Origin: an uncultured Roseibium sp.
GTDB lineage: Bacteria; Pseudomonadota; Alphaproteobacteria; Rhizobiales; Stappiaceae
Assembly (NCBI RefSeq): GCF_963675985.1
Contig: NZ_OY780957.1
Coordinates: 1,162,001 to 1,226,000 of the forward strand
Direction of reading: 5' to 3'
DNA: 64,000 nucleotides
Position numbers and translations under genes: made by a program
The notes under the pieces: generated by a model
What the model was told of the DNA's origin: nothing
What the model saw: only the letters and a program-made list of their open reading frames with translations
The model's database searches: none
Shown: piece by piece, positions 1 to 9,510 of the stretch
Position numbering within the stretch: position 1 is the first letter of the stretch
Layout: the number at the start of each line of letters is the position of its first letter

Positions 1-153
1 GATTACGGCGCGGCGTTCTTCGACACCGGATCCGTGGTCACGGTGAGCGCGGTCGACGCGGTTCACCTGGATCCGGACATGCAGCAGCCGCTGGCGGAAG
101 CGATCGCCGGCGAAGTCCGGACACTGGCCTGGAAAGACAGCGATTCAGACTAG
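1..153 (+). CDS. 3' end of an unidentified protein (partial)
   Basis: An open frame runs from the first base to a TAG at 151-153, giving the last 50 residues of a protein whose start lies outside the window. The tail reads as ordinary coding sequence and ends in an acidic stretch (WKDSDSD). No diagnostic motif is left, so I do not assign a family. It converges on the DUF1674 gene with only three bases between the two stop codons, which supports it being a real gene end. Confidence 0.55.
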   Translation, partial: DYGAAFFDTGSVVTVSAVDAVHLDPDMQQPLAEAIAGEVRTLAWKDSDSD

Positions 154-156
154 GAC

Positions 157-420
157 CTAAAAATCCGAAGTCAGACCCTTGATTTCCCAGTCGTCATAGC
201 GGGTCGGCTCCAGGCCGCCACGGCCATTGACTTCCTTCGCCATTCCCGCCTGTTTAGCGTCGATGTCCTTTCGGCGTGCTTCCGCTTCCTTCAACGCCCG
301 TTGGGCGGCCGGCGGCAGGTCTTCGAAGCGGCGCTTCGGCGCCTCTTCCAGCTGCGTGCCGAGAGACGGCGCATCGGCGGCAACCTTGAATTCCGGATTT
401 GCGTCGCTGTCCCCGGTCAT
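157..420 (-). CDS. DUF1674 / SDHAF4-family protein
   Basis: An 87-aa protein with the hallmark C-terminus of DUF1674 (GGLEPTRYDDWEIKG, about residues 68-82). The eukaryotic relative SDHAF4 binds the flavinylated SdhA subunit during succinate dehydrogenase assembly; a similar chaperone role here is an inference from the family. The N-terminal half is Ala/Glu/Lys-rich and probably disordered or helical. There is no signal peptide or membrane segment. It is divergent from htpX, and its presence beside htpX and rsmB matches the arrangement known in related Hyphomicrobiales. Confidence 0.85.
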   Translation of the reverse strand: MTGDSDANPEFKVAADAPSLGTQLEEAPKRRFEDLPPAAQRALKEAEARRKDIDAKQAGMAKEVNGRGGLEPTRYDDWEIKGLTSDF

Positions 421-571
421 CGTGGTCCTCCCGGTTTCTCCGGATCTGCCCCGCTTTCAGCTTGAAGCAACGGCGGAACATCCCCATTTCTAACTCGATA
501 TGAGGCTATATAAGGCCTCGCCCCCAATTGCAAAAAGGACCGTGCCCGACGGGCACGACGGAAAAGGCGAG

Positions 572-1567
572 ATGAACTACATCAAGACGGCAATGCTCCT
601 GGCGGCGATGACCGCCCTGTTCATGGGCATCGGCTACATGATCGGCGGCCAGAGCGGCATGGTGATCGCGCTGGTGATCGCCGCCGGGATGAACATGTTC
701 AGCTACTGGAATTCCGACAAGATGGTCCTGCGCATGCATCATGCGCAGGAAGTGGACGAGCGCACAGCGCCCGAATACTACCGCATCGTCCGGCAGCTGG
801 CGGCCAACGCCGGCCTGCCGATGCCGAAAGTCTACCTGATCGACAACCCCCAGCCGAACGCCTTTGCGACCGGCCGAAACCCGGAAAATGCCGCGGTTGC
901 GGCAACCACCGGCCTGTTGAACATCCTGTCGGCCGAAGAAGTCGCAGGCGTCATGGCCCACGAACTGGCCCACGTGAAGAACCATGACACGCTGATCATG
1001 ACCATCACCGCGACCATCGCCGGTGCGATTTCCATGCTGGCGAATTTCGCGTTTTTCTTCGGCGGCAACAGGGACAACAACAATCCGTTCGGCTTTGTCG
1101 GCGTGCTGCTGGCGATGATCGTCGCCCCGCTTGCCGCGATGCTGGTCCAGATGGCAATTTCGCGGAACCGTGAATATGCCGCCGACCGGATGGGCGCGGA
1201 AATCTGCGGTCAACCCATGTGGCTGGCCTCCGCGCTTCACAAGATCGCAGGCGGCGTGGAACACATTCACAATCCGGACGCGGAACACAATCCGGCGACC
1301 GCGCCTATGTTCATCATCAATCCCCTGTCGGGCGAACGGATGGACAACCTGTTTTCCACCCACCCGAACACGGACAACCGCATCAACGAGCTGCGCAAGC
1401 TAGCGGCTTCGGGCATGGGCGGCAGCGGATACGGCCAGGTGCGCGGCGGATATGATGCCGAGCCGGCATCCCGCCCCTCCGGCCCCAACCCGTCTGGCTC
1501 CGGCGCACCCGGTCCCTGGGGGGCCGCGCCTCGGGAACCCCGCCGCCCGAAAGGCCCATGGGGCTAG
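572..1567 (+). CDS. htpX: Protease HtpX homolog (zinc metalloprotease)
   Basis: A 331-aa M48B-family membrane protease that degrades misfolded membrane proteins. Two hydrophobic segments lie at residues ~5-45, then the zinc motif HELAH at 130-134, a second hydrophobic pair at ~150-195, and the third ligand Glu in NREYAADRMGAE. The C-terminal ~45 residues are Gly/Pro/Ser-rich, as in alphaproteobacterial HtpX. An in-frame ATG at 500 would add 24 residues, but the ATG at 572 follows a purine-rich stretch and begins with the family's usual MNYIKT, so it was chosen. The next gene follows on the same strand and both may be co-transcribed. Confidence 0.95.
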   Translation: MNYIKTAMLLAAMTALFMGIGYMIGGQSGMVIALVIAAGMNMFSYWNSDKMVLRMHHAQEVDERTAPEYYRIVRQLAANAGLPMPKVYLIDNPQPNAFATGRNPENAAVAATTGLLNILSAEEVAGVMAHELAHVKNHDTLIMTITATIAGAISMLANFAFFFGGNRDNNNPFGFVGVLLAMIVAPLAAMLVQMAISRNREYAADRMGAEICGQPMWLASALHKIAGGVEHIHNPDAEHNPATAPMFIINPLSGERMDNLFSTHPNTDNRINELRKLAASGMGGSGYGQVRGGYDAEPASRPSGPNPSGSGAPGPWGAAPREPRRPKGPWG

Positions 1568-1710
1568 AAGCCCCTTGGAAAATACCAGACAAGAAAGCGC
1601 TTTTACGAAACGAAGCCTGCGCTTATGATCAATGTATGCACGCCGCGGCCGGCAATCGGTCGCGGCGCTTCTCTTTTTTCGCTTCAAAAGCACAAAAACC
1701 GGAAACGTCC

Positions 1711-3084
1711 TTGGCAAAGCCAACCCGCCCAAAACAAAAACAAGGCGCGCAAAACGGCGCTGAAAACCGTGAAAAACCCGGATTTGCCGCGCGAAAGGTC
1801 GCCGCGGACATTCTCGGCAATGTGGTTCACAAATATCGCCCGCTCGACGGCGAGCTGGACACGGGATCGGGCCATTCCGGCTTTCGCGCCCTTGCCGTCA
1901 ACGACAGGTCTCTGGTGCGCGCGATCGTCGGCGCCGCGCTTCGCCACCGGGGCGAAATCTCCGAAATTCTGAACCGTCTCCTCGACCGGGACATTCCGGA
2001 AAAGACCGGGCGCGTGCTCGACATTCTCCATGTCGCCATCGCCCAGATGCTCTATCTCGATATTCCCGACCGGGCCTCTGTTTCCCTTGCCGTCGATCAC
2101 GCTTCCGTCGACAAGAGAGCGCGTCCTTACAAGGGCCTCGTCAACGGTGTCCTGCGCCGGCTTGGTCGCGAGCAGGAGGAGATCACCGCCGATCTCGATG
2201 CGGATCGGCTGAACACGCCGGATTGGCTGTTCGAAAGCTGGGCGGAAACCTACGGCGAAGAGCAGGCCCGCGCCATTGCTGCCGCCCATAAACGCGAAGC
2301 CGCGCTCGATCTCACCGTCAAACAGGATCCGGATACCTGGGCGCAGCGCCTCGAAGGAACGGTTGTCGGCGCCGGGACGGTTCGGCTGTCGAAGAAAGGC
2401 GCCGTCGACAAGCTGGACGGCTTCGATGAAGGCGCCTGGTGGGTGCAGGACGCCGCAGCCTCCCTTCCTGCCAGGCTGCTCGGAGACATCGAAGGCAAAC
2501 AGGTCGCGGACCTGTGCGCTGCGCCCGGCGGCAAAACGGCGCAGCTTGCCGCAGCCGGCGCAAACGTGACCGCCGTCGACATTTCCAAAAGTCGCCTGAA
2601 GCGGGTCGGCGAAAACCTTGCCCGACTGAACCTGACGGCGGAGATCGTCGCATCGGATCTGCGGGAGTGGGAACCGGAAGCCCCCTTTGACGCGCTTCTT
2701 CTCGACGCACCCTGCAGCGCGACTGGAACGATCCGCCGTCATCCGGACGTGGCCTGGATCAAGCGGCCCAGAGACATTGAGAAACTGGCCGAAATCCAGG
2801 CGGAGCTGCTGCGTCGTGTAGCCGGTTGGCTGAAGCCCGGCGGCCTGCTCGTCTATTGCACCTGCTCCCTGGAACGGTCCGAGGGGGAGGGGCAAATCGG
2901 CGCCTTTCTTTCGGAAGTGGCGGGTTTTGAGCTGATCCCGGTCCTTGCCGACGAAATCGGCGGGCTTTCCCAGTGCATTACATCGGAAGGCTACCTGAGA
3001 ACGCTTCCCTCCCATCTGACCGGTACGGAAAGCATCCCTGGTGGGCTGGACGGCTTTTTTGCCGCACGATTGAAACGGCTTTAA
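1711..3084 (+). CDS. rsmB: 16S rRNA (cytosine-967-C5)-methyltransferase RsmB
   Basis: An RsmB/Sun/NOP2 methyltransferase that makes m5C967 in 16S rRNA. An N-terminal NusB-like helical domain (GFAARKVAADILGNVVH onward) is followed by the Rossmann domain. This carries the SAM motif DLCAAPGGKTAQLA, the motif with the Pro-Cys pair LLLDAPCSATGTIRRHPD, and the second catalytic Cys in CTCSLERSEGEG. The frame is open back to an ATG at 1558 inside htpX, but that extension (51 residues) is not conserved-looking. A TTG at 1711 with GGA seven bases upstream gives a 457-aa protein of normal length. The start is uncertain; an ATG at 1636 is a third option. Confidence 0.9.
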   Translation: MAKPTRPKQKQGAQNGAENREKPGFAARKVAADILGNVVHKYRPLDGELDTGSGHSGFRALAVNDRSLVRAIVGAALRHRGEISEILNRLLDRDIPEKTGRVLDILHVAIAQMLYLDIPDRASVSLAVDHASVDKRARPYKGLVNGVLRRLGREQEEITADLDADRLNTPDWLFESWAETYGEEQARAIAAAHKREAALDLTVKQDPDTWAQRLEGTVVGAGTVRLSKKGAVDKLDGFDEGAWWVQDAAASLPARLLGDIEGKQVADLCAAPGGKTAQLAAAGANVTAVDISKSRLKRVGENLARLNLTAEIVASDLREWEPEAPFDALLLDAPCSATGTIRRHPDVAWIKRPRDIEKLAEIQAELLRRVAGWLKPGGLLVYCTCSLERSEGEGQIGAFLSEVAGFELIPVLADEIGGLSQCITSEGYLRTLPSHLTGTESIPGGLDGFFAARLKRL

Positions 3085-3210
3085 CGGCACTTAAACCGTT
3101 CATTCCCTCATAATCGAAATGATTTAATAACCTTACCGCTTGGTATAAGGCTCCGTAGAAAAGGATTTCAGTATTCGCGCGTGCGTTCATAGAGTTGGTG
3201 GGTTTCCCCC

Positions 3211-4962
3211 ATGACCATGGATACCGTCCTGGAAAAAAGCCGCATCTGGCGGCTGATGGCGCACTATGTCTGGCAGCGCGGGCTCAGGTGGCTCCACGGT
3301 GGACCGTTCTTCCGCCTGCATCCCATGGCAAGGGTCCCGCAGCGGTTGACGATCGCGCCTCAGGACCTGCGCACGACCGATGCCACCAATGCGGCCGACA
3401 TCTATGGCGGGCGGTTTCTGTTTTCAGGTCATCTGATCGAAACCCAGGGCCTTTCCCCATTCGAAATCATGCCGGCGCATCCCGACTGGCAGCGCGAGCT
3501 GCACAGTTTCGGCTGGTTGCGCGATCTCAGAGCTTCCAACAGCCAGGTCGCGCGGCAGAATGCCCGTGCGCTTGTCGACGACTGGATCAAGCACTGCGGC
3601 CGGCGCCATGCCATCGGCTGGGAAACGCCGGTCGTGGCCCGGCGGGTCATGTCCTGGCTCGCCCAGTCGCCGTTTCTCCTGGAAGACGGCGACCATAGTT
3701 TCTACGAACGCTTCCTGCGCTCCCTCGGTCGGCAGGTCAGATTCCTGCGCAAGACGATCAACGAGGCCGATGAAGGCGTCGAACAGCTGCATGTCGCCAT
3801 TGCCATCACCGCCGCCAGCGTTTCTATGTCCGGACAGGGGCGTTACATACGCCAGGCCATCCGCCGGCTCGATCAGGAGCTGAAACAGCAGATCCTTCCT
3901 GACGGCGGGCACATTTCCCGCAATCCCAGAGCCATTATCGACATCCTTACCGACCTTCTCCCGGTCCGGCAGGCGCTGGTATCGCAAGGGCTGGAATTGC
4001 CGGCAACCATGCTCCAGTCCGTTGACCGGATGATGCCGATGATGCGGTTCTTCCGCCATGGTGACGGCGCCTTCGCCCATTTCAACGGTATGGGATCCAC
4101 GCCGAACGACCTTGTGGCAACGATCATGGCCTATGACGATGCCCGCGGCGCGCCACCCTCGAATGCCCCCCATTCCGGTTACCAGCGGCTGATGGGCGGA
4201 GAGACGGTCGTGATCACGGACACGGGCAAACCGCCCGAGCTTCTGCTGAGCGAGGATGCTCATGCCGGCTGCCTGTCCTTCGAATTCTCCAGCCGCCTCA
4301 ACCGGATCGTCGTCAATTGCGGCGTCTCGCCCAAGTCGAACGATATCTGGCGCGAGGTGGGCCGTTCGACCGCGGCCCATTCCACGGCAACGATCGAGGA
4401 TACCTCCTCCTGCCGCTTCCTGTCCGACAGGTATCTGAACAACTGGCTGGGTGCTCCCGTCATGTCGGGGCCCAAAACCGTGGAAGTCGACCGTTCCGAC
4501 GATGACGCCGGCATTCACATCACCGCTTCCCATGACGGATACGCCCGGGAATTCGGCATCATTCACGTTAGGGACCTGCGGCTGGCCGGCGATGGAACCG
4601 TCCTCGACGGCATCGATACGTTCACGCCGGTCGGGTCGGTCGAGCCTAGCCACACTTATGCGATCCGCTTCCATCTCCATCCGCAGGTTCGGGCCAACCT
4701 GCTGCGCAGCGGAACATCGGTGCTTTTGATCTGCCGGGACGGCGAGGCCTGGGAATTCGATGCGCCGGGCTCCGAACTGTCCCTGGAAGAATCGATTTAT
4801 CTGTCCGATGTCTTCGGCCATCGCAAGACGATGCAGATCGTGCTGTCCGGCCGCCTGGGAGAAGCACCCGCCCAGTCCTGGCAATTCCGCAGGACCGCCG
4901 TCGCCAAGCCCGGCCCGCTGGAAACCGAAACCGAACCGGAAGCCGAGCTTCCCTTCGATTAG
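3211..4962 (+). CDS. Heparinase II/III family protein
   Basis: A 583-aa protein with an N-terminal alpha-helical toroid region (residues ~60-300) and a C-terminal beta-sandwich (~320-560) that matches the Heparinase II/III-like domain. The family includes polysaccharide lyases, but the version next to rsmB and purH in Hyphomicrobiales has no assigned substrate, so a sugar-lyase role is only family-level inference. No signal peptide is visible at the chosen start; a second in-frame ATG lies two codons later. The acidic tail (ETETEPEAE) is probably disordered. It is the last core gene before the 10.5-kb catabolic block; purH normally follows directly. Confidence 0.9.
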   Translation: MTMDTVLEKSRIWRLMAHYVWQRGLRWLHGGPFFRLHPMARVPQRLTIAPQDLRTTDATNAADIYGGRFLFSGHLIETQGLSPFEIMPAHPDWQRELHSFGWLRDLRASNSQVARQNARALVDDWIKHCGRRHAIGWETPVVARRVMSWLAQSPFLLEDGDHSFYERFLRSLGRQVRFLRKTINEADEGVEQLHVAIAITAASVSMSGQGRYIRQAIRRLDQELKQQILPDGGHISRNPRAIIDILTDLLPVRQALVSQGLELPATMLQSVDRMMPMMRFFRHGDGAFAHFNGMGSTPNDLVATIMAYDDARGAPPSNAPHSGYQRLMGGETVVITDTGKPPELLLSEDAHAGCLSFEFSSRLNRIVVNCGVSPKSNDIWREVGRSTAAHSTATIEDTSSCRFLSDRYLNNWLGAPVMSGPKTVEVDRSDDDAGIHITASHDGYAREFGIIHVRDLRLAGDGTVLDGIDTFTPVGSVEPSHTYAIRFHLHPQVRANLLRSGTSVLLICRDGEAWEFDAPGSELSLEESIYLSDVFGHRKTMQIVLSGRLGEAPAQSWQFRRTAVAKPGPLETETEPEAELPFD

Positions 4963-5023
4963 AGCATCAGCCGACAACCCGTTCGCCGAACCCTGGGTCG
5001 AGGATGCCTGACGGGCGCCGCGT

Positions 5024-6340
5024 TCAGCCCTGATACGTGTCCAGCCAGTCGCGAACACGCTGGTAACCGGACATCAGCGGCAGGAACCAGGGCGTCTGGC
5101 GATAGAGGGGTGTCGTCGGGAAATCCAGGTTCCAGAAGGCCGAGGGCGGCCTCCTCAGCATCGCCTCGCCGGCGCGATGGCCGAGATAGCTCAGCATCGC
5201 CACGCCGCTGCCATTGCAGCCGAGCGCATAGGCAATGCCGTCGCGGCGACCGAGATGCGGCATGAAATCGAAGGTGAAGGCGATAGTGCCGGTCCAGGCG
5301 TGACTGATCGAAACGGCACCCAATTCCGGAAAGATGGCGACAAGGCGGTCGCGCAGGTCTTCCGCCACCAATGCGGGATCGCGCTGGCGCAAGGTCGCGC
5401 GTCCGCCGAACAGCAGTCGCCGACCGTCCGGCGTTGGCCGGAAATAGTTGAGCAGCCGCCGCGTATCGGCATAGGTGCGACGCTCGGGCAGCAGCCGGCC
5501 CATCAGCCCGGCTGGCAGCGGTTCGGTGACGACGATGTAACTGGCGGCCGGAATGACCCGGCGTCGCAGCCACGGCAGCAACATGCCGGTATAGCCATTG
5601 GTGGCGATGAGGACATCCTTGCAGCGAATGGGTCCGCGCGCGGTACGGATGACCAGGGCCGCGCCCTTGCGTTCGATGCTTTCAGCCGCGGCCCTGGAGA
5701 CCAGAGCCGCGCCCTCTGCGCGCGCCAGCGCGACCAGGCCGTGCAGATAGCGGGCCGGGTGAAGCTGGCCGGAACGTGGGATCACCATACCGCCCCGATA
5801 GGCGGTCGAACCGATCTCGCGCGTCTGGTCCGCGCGTGATACCAGATGTCCGCCAAGCCTTTCGGCCTTCTCGCCCAGCCCGTCGAAATGGCGTTGGCTG
5901 ACCGCGCCGACAAAGCGGCCGGAGCGACGATAGAAGGCGTCGAGCGGCAGTTCGCTGACACGGGCTTCAAGAAAATCGAATGAGGCGGCCGCTTCGGCGC
6001 GAACGGCGGCGAGCAGGTCCGGCGCGAGCGTGCGTTCCATGGGCGAGCGCACCGCCGAAGAGGACCCCTTGCCGAGATTGACCCCGCTGCTCACATGGCC
6101 GGCATTGCGGGTGCTGGCGCCACGGCCGAAATCCGTCGCCTCGAGCACGGTGACGTCCATACCGCCGCGACGGAGGGCGATCGCCGCATTAAGACCCGTG
6201 AAGCCTCCGCCGACGACCACCACGTCCGTTGTTTCGGGCAGGGGGTCAGGACTCGGTTCGGGTGGCGCATCCTCCCACCAGAAGGGAATAGTGGAAATGC
6301 CCCGCGCGGCGGCGGCGCATGTCGTCAGAGCGTCGGCCAT
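5024..6340 (-). CDS. FAD-dependent oxidoreductase (D-amino-acid oxidase/glycine oxidase superfamily)
   Basis: A 438-aa DAO-superfamily flavoenzyme. The dinucleotide-binding motif VVVVGGGFTGLNAA lies at residues ~40-53, the family's TRNAGH segment follows near residue 70, and a second FAD contact (YALGCNGSGVAMLSYLG) is near the C-terminus. Members close to PuuB oxidise secondary amines or amino acids to imines with release of H2O2; the substrate here is unknown. The ATG at 6340 overlaps the amidase stop by 16 bases, so the two genes are translationally linked. A longer frame to 6409 lies wholly inside the amidase gene and was rejected. It is the last gene of the ABC transporter operon. Confidence 0.88.
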   Translation of the reverse strand: MADALTTCAAAARGISTIPFWWEDAPPEPSPDPLPETTDVVVVGGGFTGLNAAIALRRGGMDVTVLEATDFGRGASTRNAGHVSSGVNLGKGSSSAVRSPMERTLAPDLLAAVRAEAAASFDFLEARVSELPLDAFYRRSGRFVGAVSQRHFDGLGEKAERLGGHLVSRADQTREIGSTAYRGGMVIPRSGQLHPARYLHGLVALARAEGAALVSRAAAESIERKGAALVIRTARGPIRCKDVLIATNGYTGMLLPWLRRRVIPAASYIVVTEPLPAGLMGRLLPERRTYADTRRLLNYFRPTPDGRRLLFGGRATLRQRDPALVAEDLRDRLVAIFPELGAVSISHAWTGTIAFTFDFMPHLGRRDGIAYALGCNGSGVAMLSYLGHRAGEAMLRRPPSAFWNLDFPTTPLYRQTPWFLPLMSGYQRVRDWLDTYQG

Positions 6341-7755
6341 TCGTCCACCCAGGGATGGCGGGCCTCGCAGGCGGCGGCGATATCGATCAGTCTCTGCTCG
6401 TCGAACCAACGACCCACCACCTGCATTCCGGCCGGCAGACCGTCCTGCGTATAACCCATCGGGATCGACATGGCCGGATGGCCAGTGTGGTTGAAGGTTC
6501 CCGTGTAGCCATACCAGTTGGCGCGCAGAGGCCCGGCCAGCTCGTTGTTGATGGTGATCGGGTCGTCCTGCGTGTGCCGGAAATGGGGCGGCGGGGCGGA
6601 AACGGTCGGCGTGACGAGCACGTCATGCGGCTCGAACAATGCCTGCACCCGGCGGAAAAGGCCCGAGCGTTGGCCCGGTGCGGCCTGGACGGCGGCGAGA
6701 TCCTGATGCGCCGCCTCCTTGAGAGCGGCCGTGAGGACGGGATCGATAACATCCTCATGGGCCTCCAGCAGCCAGCCCAGCCGGGCGCGCTGATAGGCAC
6801 GCATGGCGGTCAACTGGCTGGCCTTCGACCAGTCGAAGTCGTCCGGCCCCTCCGAGATTTCCGCACCTTCCGCCTTGAGGAAGGCAAGGCGCGCGTCGAG
6901 CAGCGCCTCGACGCCATGGTCGACAAGCCGGTTGCCCATGCGGCGGAAGACCAGCACCTTCAGCCCCTTAAGTGCGCGATACGGGTTTTCGGGCACAGCG
7001 AAGACGGCGGGCGCGTGGCCAATCGACCAGGGATCGCCGTCGTCGGGACCGCTCATCGCGGTCAGGCCCGCCGCCATGTCGGCGACGGTGCGGGTCGCAA
7101 GGCCCAGATTGACGAACGTCGAAAACAGTTCGATCGCGGTTTCGTTGGCGACCCGGCCAAGCGTCGGCTTGAGGCCCAGGACGCCGCAGACCGCGGCGGG
7201 AATGCGCGACGAACCGGCGCCGTCGGTGGTCATGCCGAGCGGGCCCATGCCCGCGGCGACGGCGGCTGTCGCCCCACCGCTCGATCCGCCCGGCGACCGT
7301 TCGAGATCCCAGGGATTGCGGGTGTAGCCATGGCGCGGGTTGTTGGTCAGCGCCTTGATGCCGAATTCGGGCGTATTGGTCTTGCCGATCAGGATGGCGC
7401 CGGCTTGACGCAGGCGCGCGACCGCGACGGCGTCCTTGTCGGGCACGTTGCCCGCGAAGACATGCGAACCGAAGGCCGTTTCCATACCGGCCGTCTCGAC
7501 CAGGTCCTTGACCGAGAAAGGAACGCCGGCGAGCGGACCGGGATCCTCGCCGCGCGCGACCGCTTCGTCGACGGCCGCCGCGCCGCGCCGTGCCTGATCG
7601 GGATCGACCGTGGCATAGGCGTTGACCCGGCCGTCGACATCGGCGATGCGGGCAAGCACCGCATCCATCACGGCGCTGGCCGAAAGCCTGCCGGTGCGTA
7701 CCTCCGCCGCTATCTCGGCGGCGCTTTTCATCCAGTGGGCCTTATCCTGCGCCAT
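6325..7755 (-). CDS. Amidase signature-family hydrolase
   Basis: A 476-aa amidase-signature enzyme that hydrolyses a C-N amide bond. The Ser-cisSer-Lys triad is visible: Lys83 in PFSVKDLVE, a cis-Ser in RSPGGSSGGA (~157-158) and nucleophile Ser182 in TDGAGSSRIP. There is no signal peptide, so it is probably cytoplasmic and acts on an imported substrate. The ATG at 7755 was chosen because a strong AGGAGGAAA precedes it; the upstream extension is Cys/Ser-rich and unlike the family. It lies 52 bases after the last permease gene and overlaps the oxidase gene. The length excludes a GatA role, and no gatC or gatB is nearby. Confidence 0.92.
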   Translation of the reverse strand: MAQDKAHWMKSAAEIAAEVRTGRLSASAVMDAVLARIADVDGRVNAYATVDPDQARRGAAAVDEAVARGEDPGPLAGVPFSVKDLVETAGMETAFGSHVFAGNVPDKDAVAVARLRQAGAILIGKTNTPEFGIKALTNNPRHGYTRNPWDLERSPGGSSGGATAAVAAGMGPLGMTTDGAGSSRIPAAVCGVLGLKPTLGRVANETAIELFSTFVNLGLATRTVADMAAGLTAMSGPDDGDPWSIGHAPAVFAVPENPYRALKGLKVLVFRRMGNRLVDHGVEALLDARLAFLKAEGAEISEGPDDFDWSKASQLTAMRAYQRARLGWLLEAHEDVIDPVLTAALKEAAHQDLAAVQAAPGQRSGLFRRVQALFEPHDVLVTPTVSAPPPHFRHTQDDPITINNELAGPLRANWYGYTGTFNHTGHPAMSIPMGYTQDGLPAGMQVVGRWFDEQRLIDIAAACEARHPWVDEWPTL

Positions 7756-7807
7756 CCGGTTTCCTCCTGTTCCTGCCGGTCGGTCGTTCCGTCCGGGCAT
7801 GATTGCA

Positions 7808-8596
7808 TCAATCGCGTTCAACGAAGAATTCGATGCCGACGAAACGGTCGAGCACGAAGACAAGCAGCATCGTGAACAGCACCAGCGTTGCCGAGACGGC
7901 GGCAACCACCGGGCTGGCGCTTTCCAGGACCTCGCTGAAGACCTGCACCGGCAGCGTCATCACGAAGGGGCCGACCAGGAACATGCTCACCGTCACCTCG
8001 TCGAAGGAGATGATGAAGCTGAACAGCAGCGAGGTTATGAGGCCGGACCGCGCGGCCGGCAGCGTGACCAGAAAGAAGGTGCGCAGCGGGCGGGCGCCGA
8101 GGCTCATGGCCGCTTCTTCCAGCGACGGGTCGGATTTGCGAAGCGACGCGGCGATGGGCCGGTAGGCGTAAGGTATGGTGAGAACGCAGTGGACGAGCAC
8201 CAGGCCGATGAAGGAGCCCAGCCAGCCGATTGTCGAAAGGATGACGATCATGATCACGCCGATAGCGGCATGAGGGAAGATCAGCGGGGTCAACAGCGCC
8301 GTTTCGTAGGCAGCGCCGCCGCGCATGCCGCCGCGCACGATCGCCCAGGCGGCGGCGAAGCTGGCCGCCGTGCTGACGAAGGCCGCGATGAACGCCAGCA
8401 GCGCGCTGGTGCCAAGCACGGCCAGCCAGTCGGCGGACCCGAGAAACTCCACATACCATCGCAGCGACAGGCCGGGAATGGGAAAGGAAAGGTAGCCAGC
8501 CGAGGTGAAGGAGACGATCACCACGATGACGATGGGCAGCGGCAGGAACAGAAGCGTGCCGATCCCGACGACGCGCGATACGGAAAGCCGGTTCAT
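7808..8596 (-). CDS. ABC transporter permease, PotC-like
   Basis: A 262-aa inner-membrane permease with about six hydrophobic segments. The EAA loop that docks the ATPase (EEAAMSLGARPLRTFFLVTLP) lies near residues 150-172. It resembles PotC/YdcV-type permeases for polyamines and related small cations or amines. The ATG at 8596 overlaps the upstream permease stop as ATGA, the usual coupling between PotB- and PotC-type subunits. The frame continues upstream to 8644, but only within the preceding gene. Substrate specificity cannot be read from the sequence. Confidence 0.9.
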   Translation of the reverse strand: MNRLSVSRVVGIGTLLFLPLPIVIVVIVSFTSAGYLSFPIPGLSLRWYVEFLGSADWLAVLGTSALLAFIAAFVSTAASFAAAWAIVRGGMRGGAAYETALLTPLIFPHAAIGVIMIVILSTIGWLGSFIGLVLVHCVLTIPYAYRPIAASLRKSDPSLEEAAMSLGARPLRTFFLVTLPAARSGLITSLLFSFIISFDEVTVSMFLVGPFVMTLPVQVFSEVLESASPVVAAVSATLVLFTMLLVFVLDRFVGIEFFVERD

Positions 8597-9432
8597 CGCG
8601 ACACTCCCTCGCCATGACGTTGGTTGATGCGTCGTTCGAGCCATTGCAGCGGCAGGACGACGGCGAGCGCGGTGATCAGCAGGACGGTCGCGAGCGCAGC
8701 TGCTTTGGGATAGTCGAAGAAATGCATGACCTCCTCGAAGATCTTGGTGCCGAGCATCGTGTTCTTGAGGCTGCCGAGCATCAGCGGCGTAACGATGGCA
8801 CCGGTGGCCATCAGATAGACCAGCGTTACGCCGGTGAGGATGCCCGGTGTCGCCAACGGCAGAATGACGCTTCGGAAGCTGTGCAGCGGTTTGGAGCCCA
8901 GGCTGGCGGCCGCCTCTTCCAGCGTGCGCGGAACCTGCATCAGTACCGACAGGATGGCGATGATCATGAAGGGCGCGAGCACATGGGTCAGGCCCAGGAC
9001 GACGCCGAAAAGATTGTACATCAGCTTGACGGGAGCTTCGGTCAATCCGATCGCCGACAACAGCCAGTTGACCATGCCGCGCGGGCCGAGAATCACCATC
9101 CAGCCATAGGAGCGCACGACGATGCTGACCAGCCAGGGGAAGATCACCAGCATTAGCAGGAAATTGCGGTTGGCGCGGTTGCGGGCGATGAAATAGGCCG
9201 TCGGGAAGCCGATCAGCAGGCTGAAGAACGTCGTCAGCCCGGCGATCAGCAGCGTACGGGCCAACATGTCGAGGTAATCCTGCCGCTCAAGAAAATCACG
9301 ATAGTGCTTTAGGTCGAAGGTGCCGTCGATGACCACCGAGGCCTTGACCAGCGCCAGAAGGCCAATGGCGAAAATGCCGATCAGCGCAGCGGAGGGCAGA
9401 AGAAGCAGACCGGTTGAGAGCTTGCGGTTCAT
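8593..9432 (-). CDS. ABC transporter permease, PotB-like
   Basis: A 279-aa integral membrane protein with an N-terminal signal-anchor (KLSTGLLLLPSAALIGIF), about six membrane helices and the EAA loop LEEAAASLGSKPLHSFRSV near residue 185. It pairs with the downstream PotC-like subunit through a 4-base ATGA overlap. It would form the membrane channel of the importer encoded by this operon. The gap of 78 bases to the preceding binding-protein gene is the largest within the operon and may hold an mRNA processing or attenuation site, but no clear hairpin was seen there. Confidence 0.9.
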   Translation of the reverse strand: MNRKLSTGLLLLPSAALIGIFAIGLLALVKASVVIDGTFDLKHYRDFLERQDYLDMLARTLLIAGLTTFFSLLIGFPTAYFIARNRANRNFLLMLVIFPWLVSIVVRSYGWMVILGPRGMVNWLLSAIGLTEAPVKLMYNLFGVVLGLTHVLAPFMIIAILSVLMQVPRTLEEAAASLGSKPLHSFRSVILPLATPGILTGVTLVYLMATGAIVTPLMLGSLKNTMLGTKIFEEVMHFFDYPKAAALATVLLITALAVVLPLQWLERRINQRHGEGVSR

Positions 9433-9510
9433 TTTTTCCAGACGGGCGTTCGAGAGGCTGCGGACGGGCGGACGCCGGATCGGCGGCCGCCTTTGTCTAG
9501 TGTAAGGGCC

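Noticed and set aside
1558..1710. Longer RsmB starting at the ATG within htpX
   Set aside because: The extra 51 residues have no family similarity and a Phe/Arg/Ser-rich, untidy composition; a later start gives a normal length.
3068..3100. CtrA-like TTAA pair near the rsmB stop
   Set aside because: The spacing is six rather than seven bases, and the site is at a gene end, not at a promoter.
4963..5011. Open frame after the heparinase stop that reads ADNPFAEPWVEDA in another frame
   Set aside because: It could be a frameshifted C-terminal extension, but the heparinase protein already has a plausible acidic end and there is no independent start or ribosome site. Not supported as a gene.
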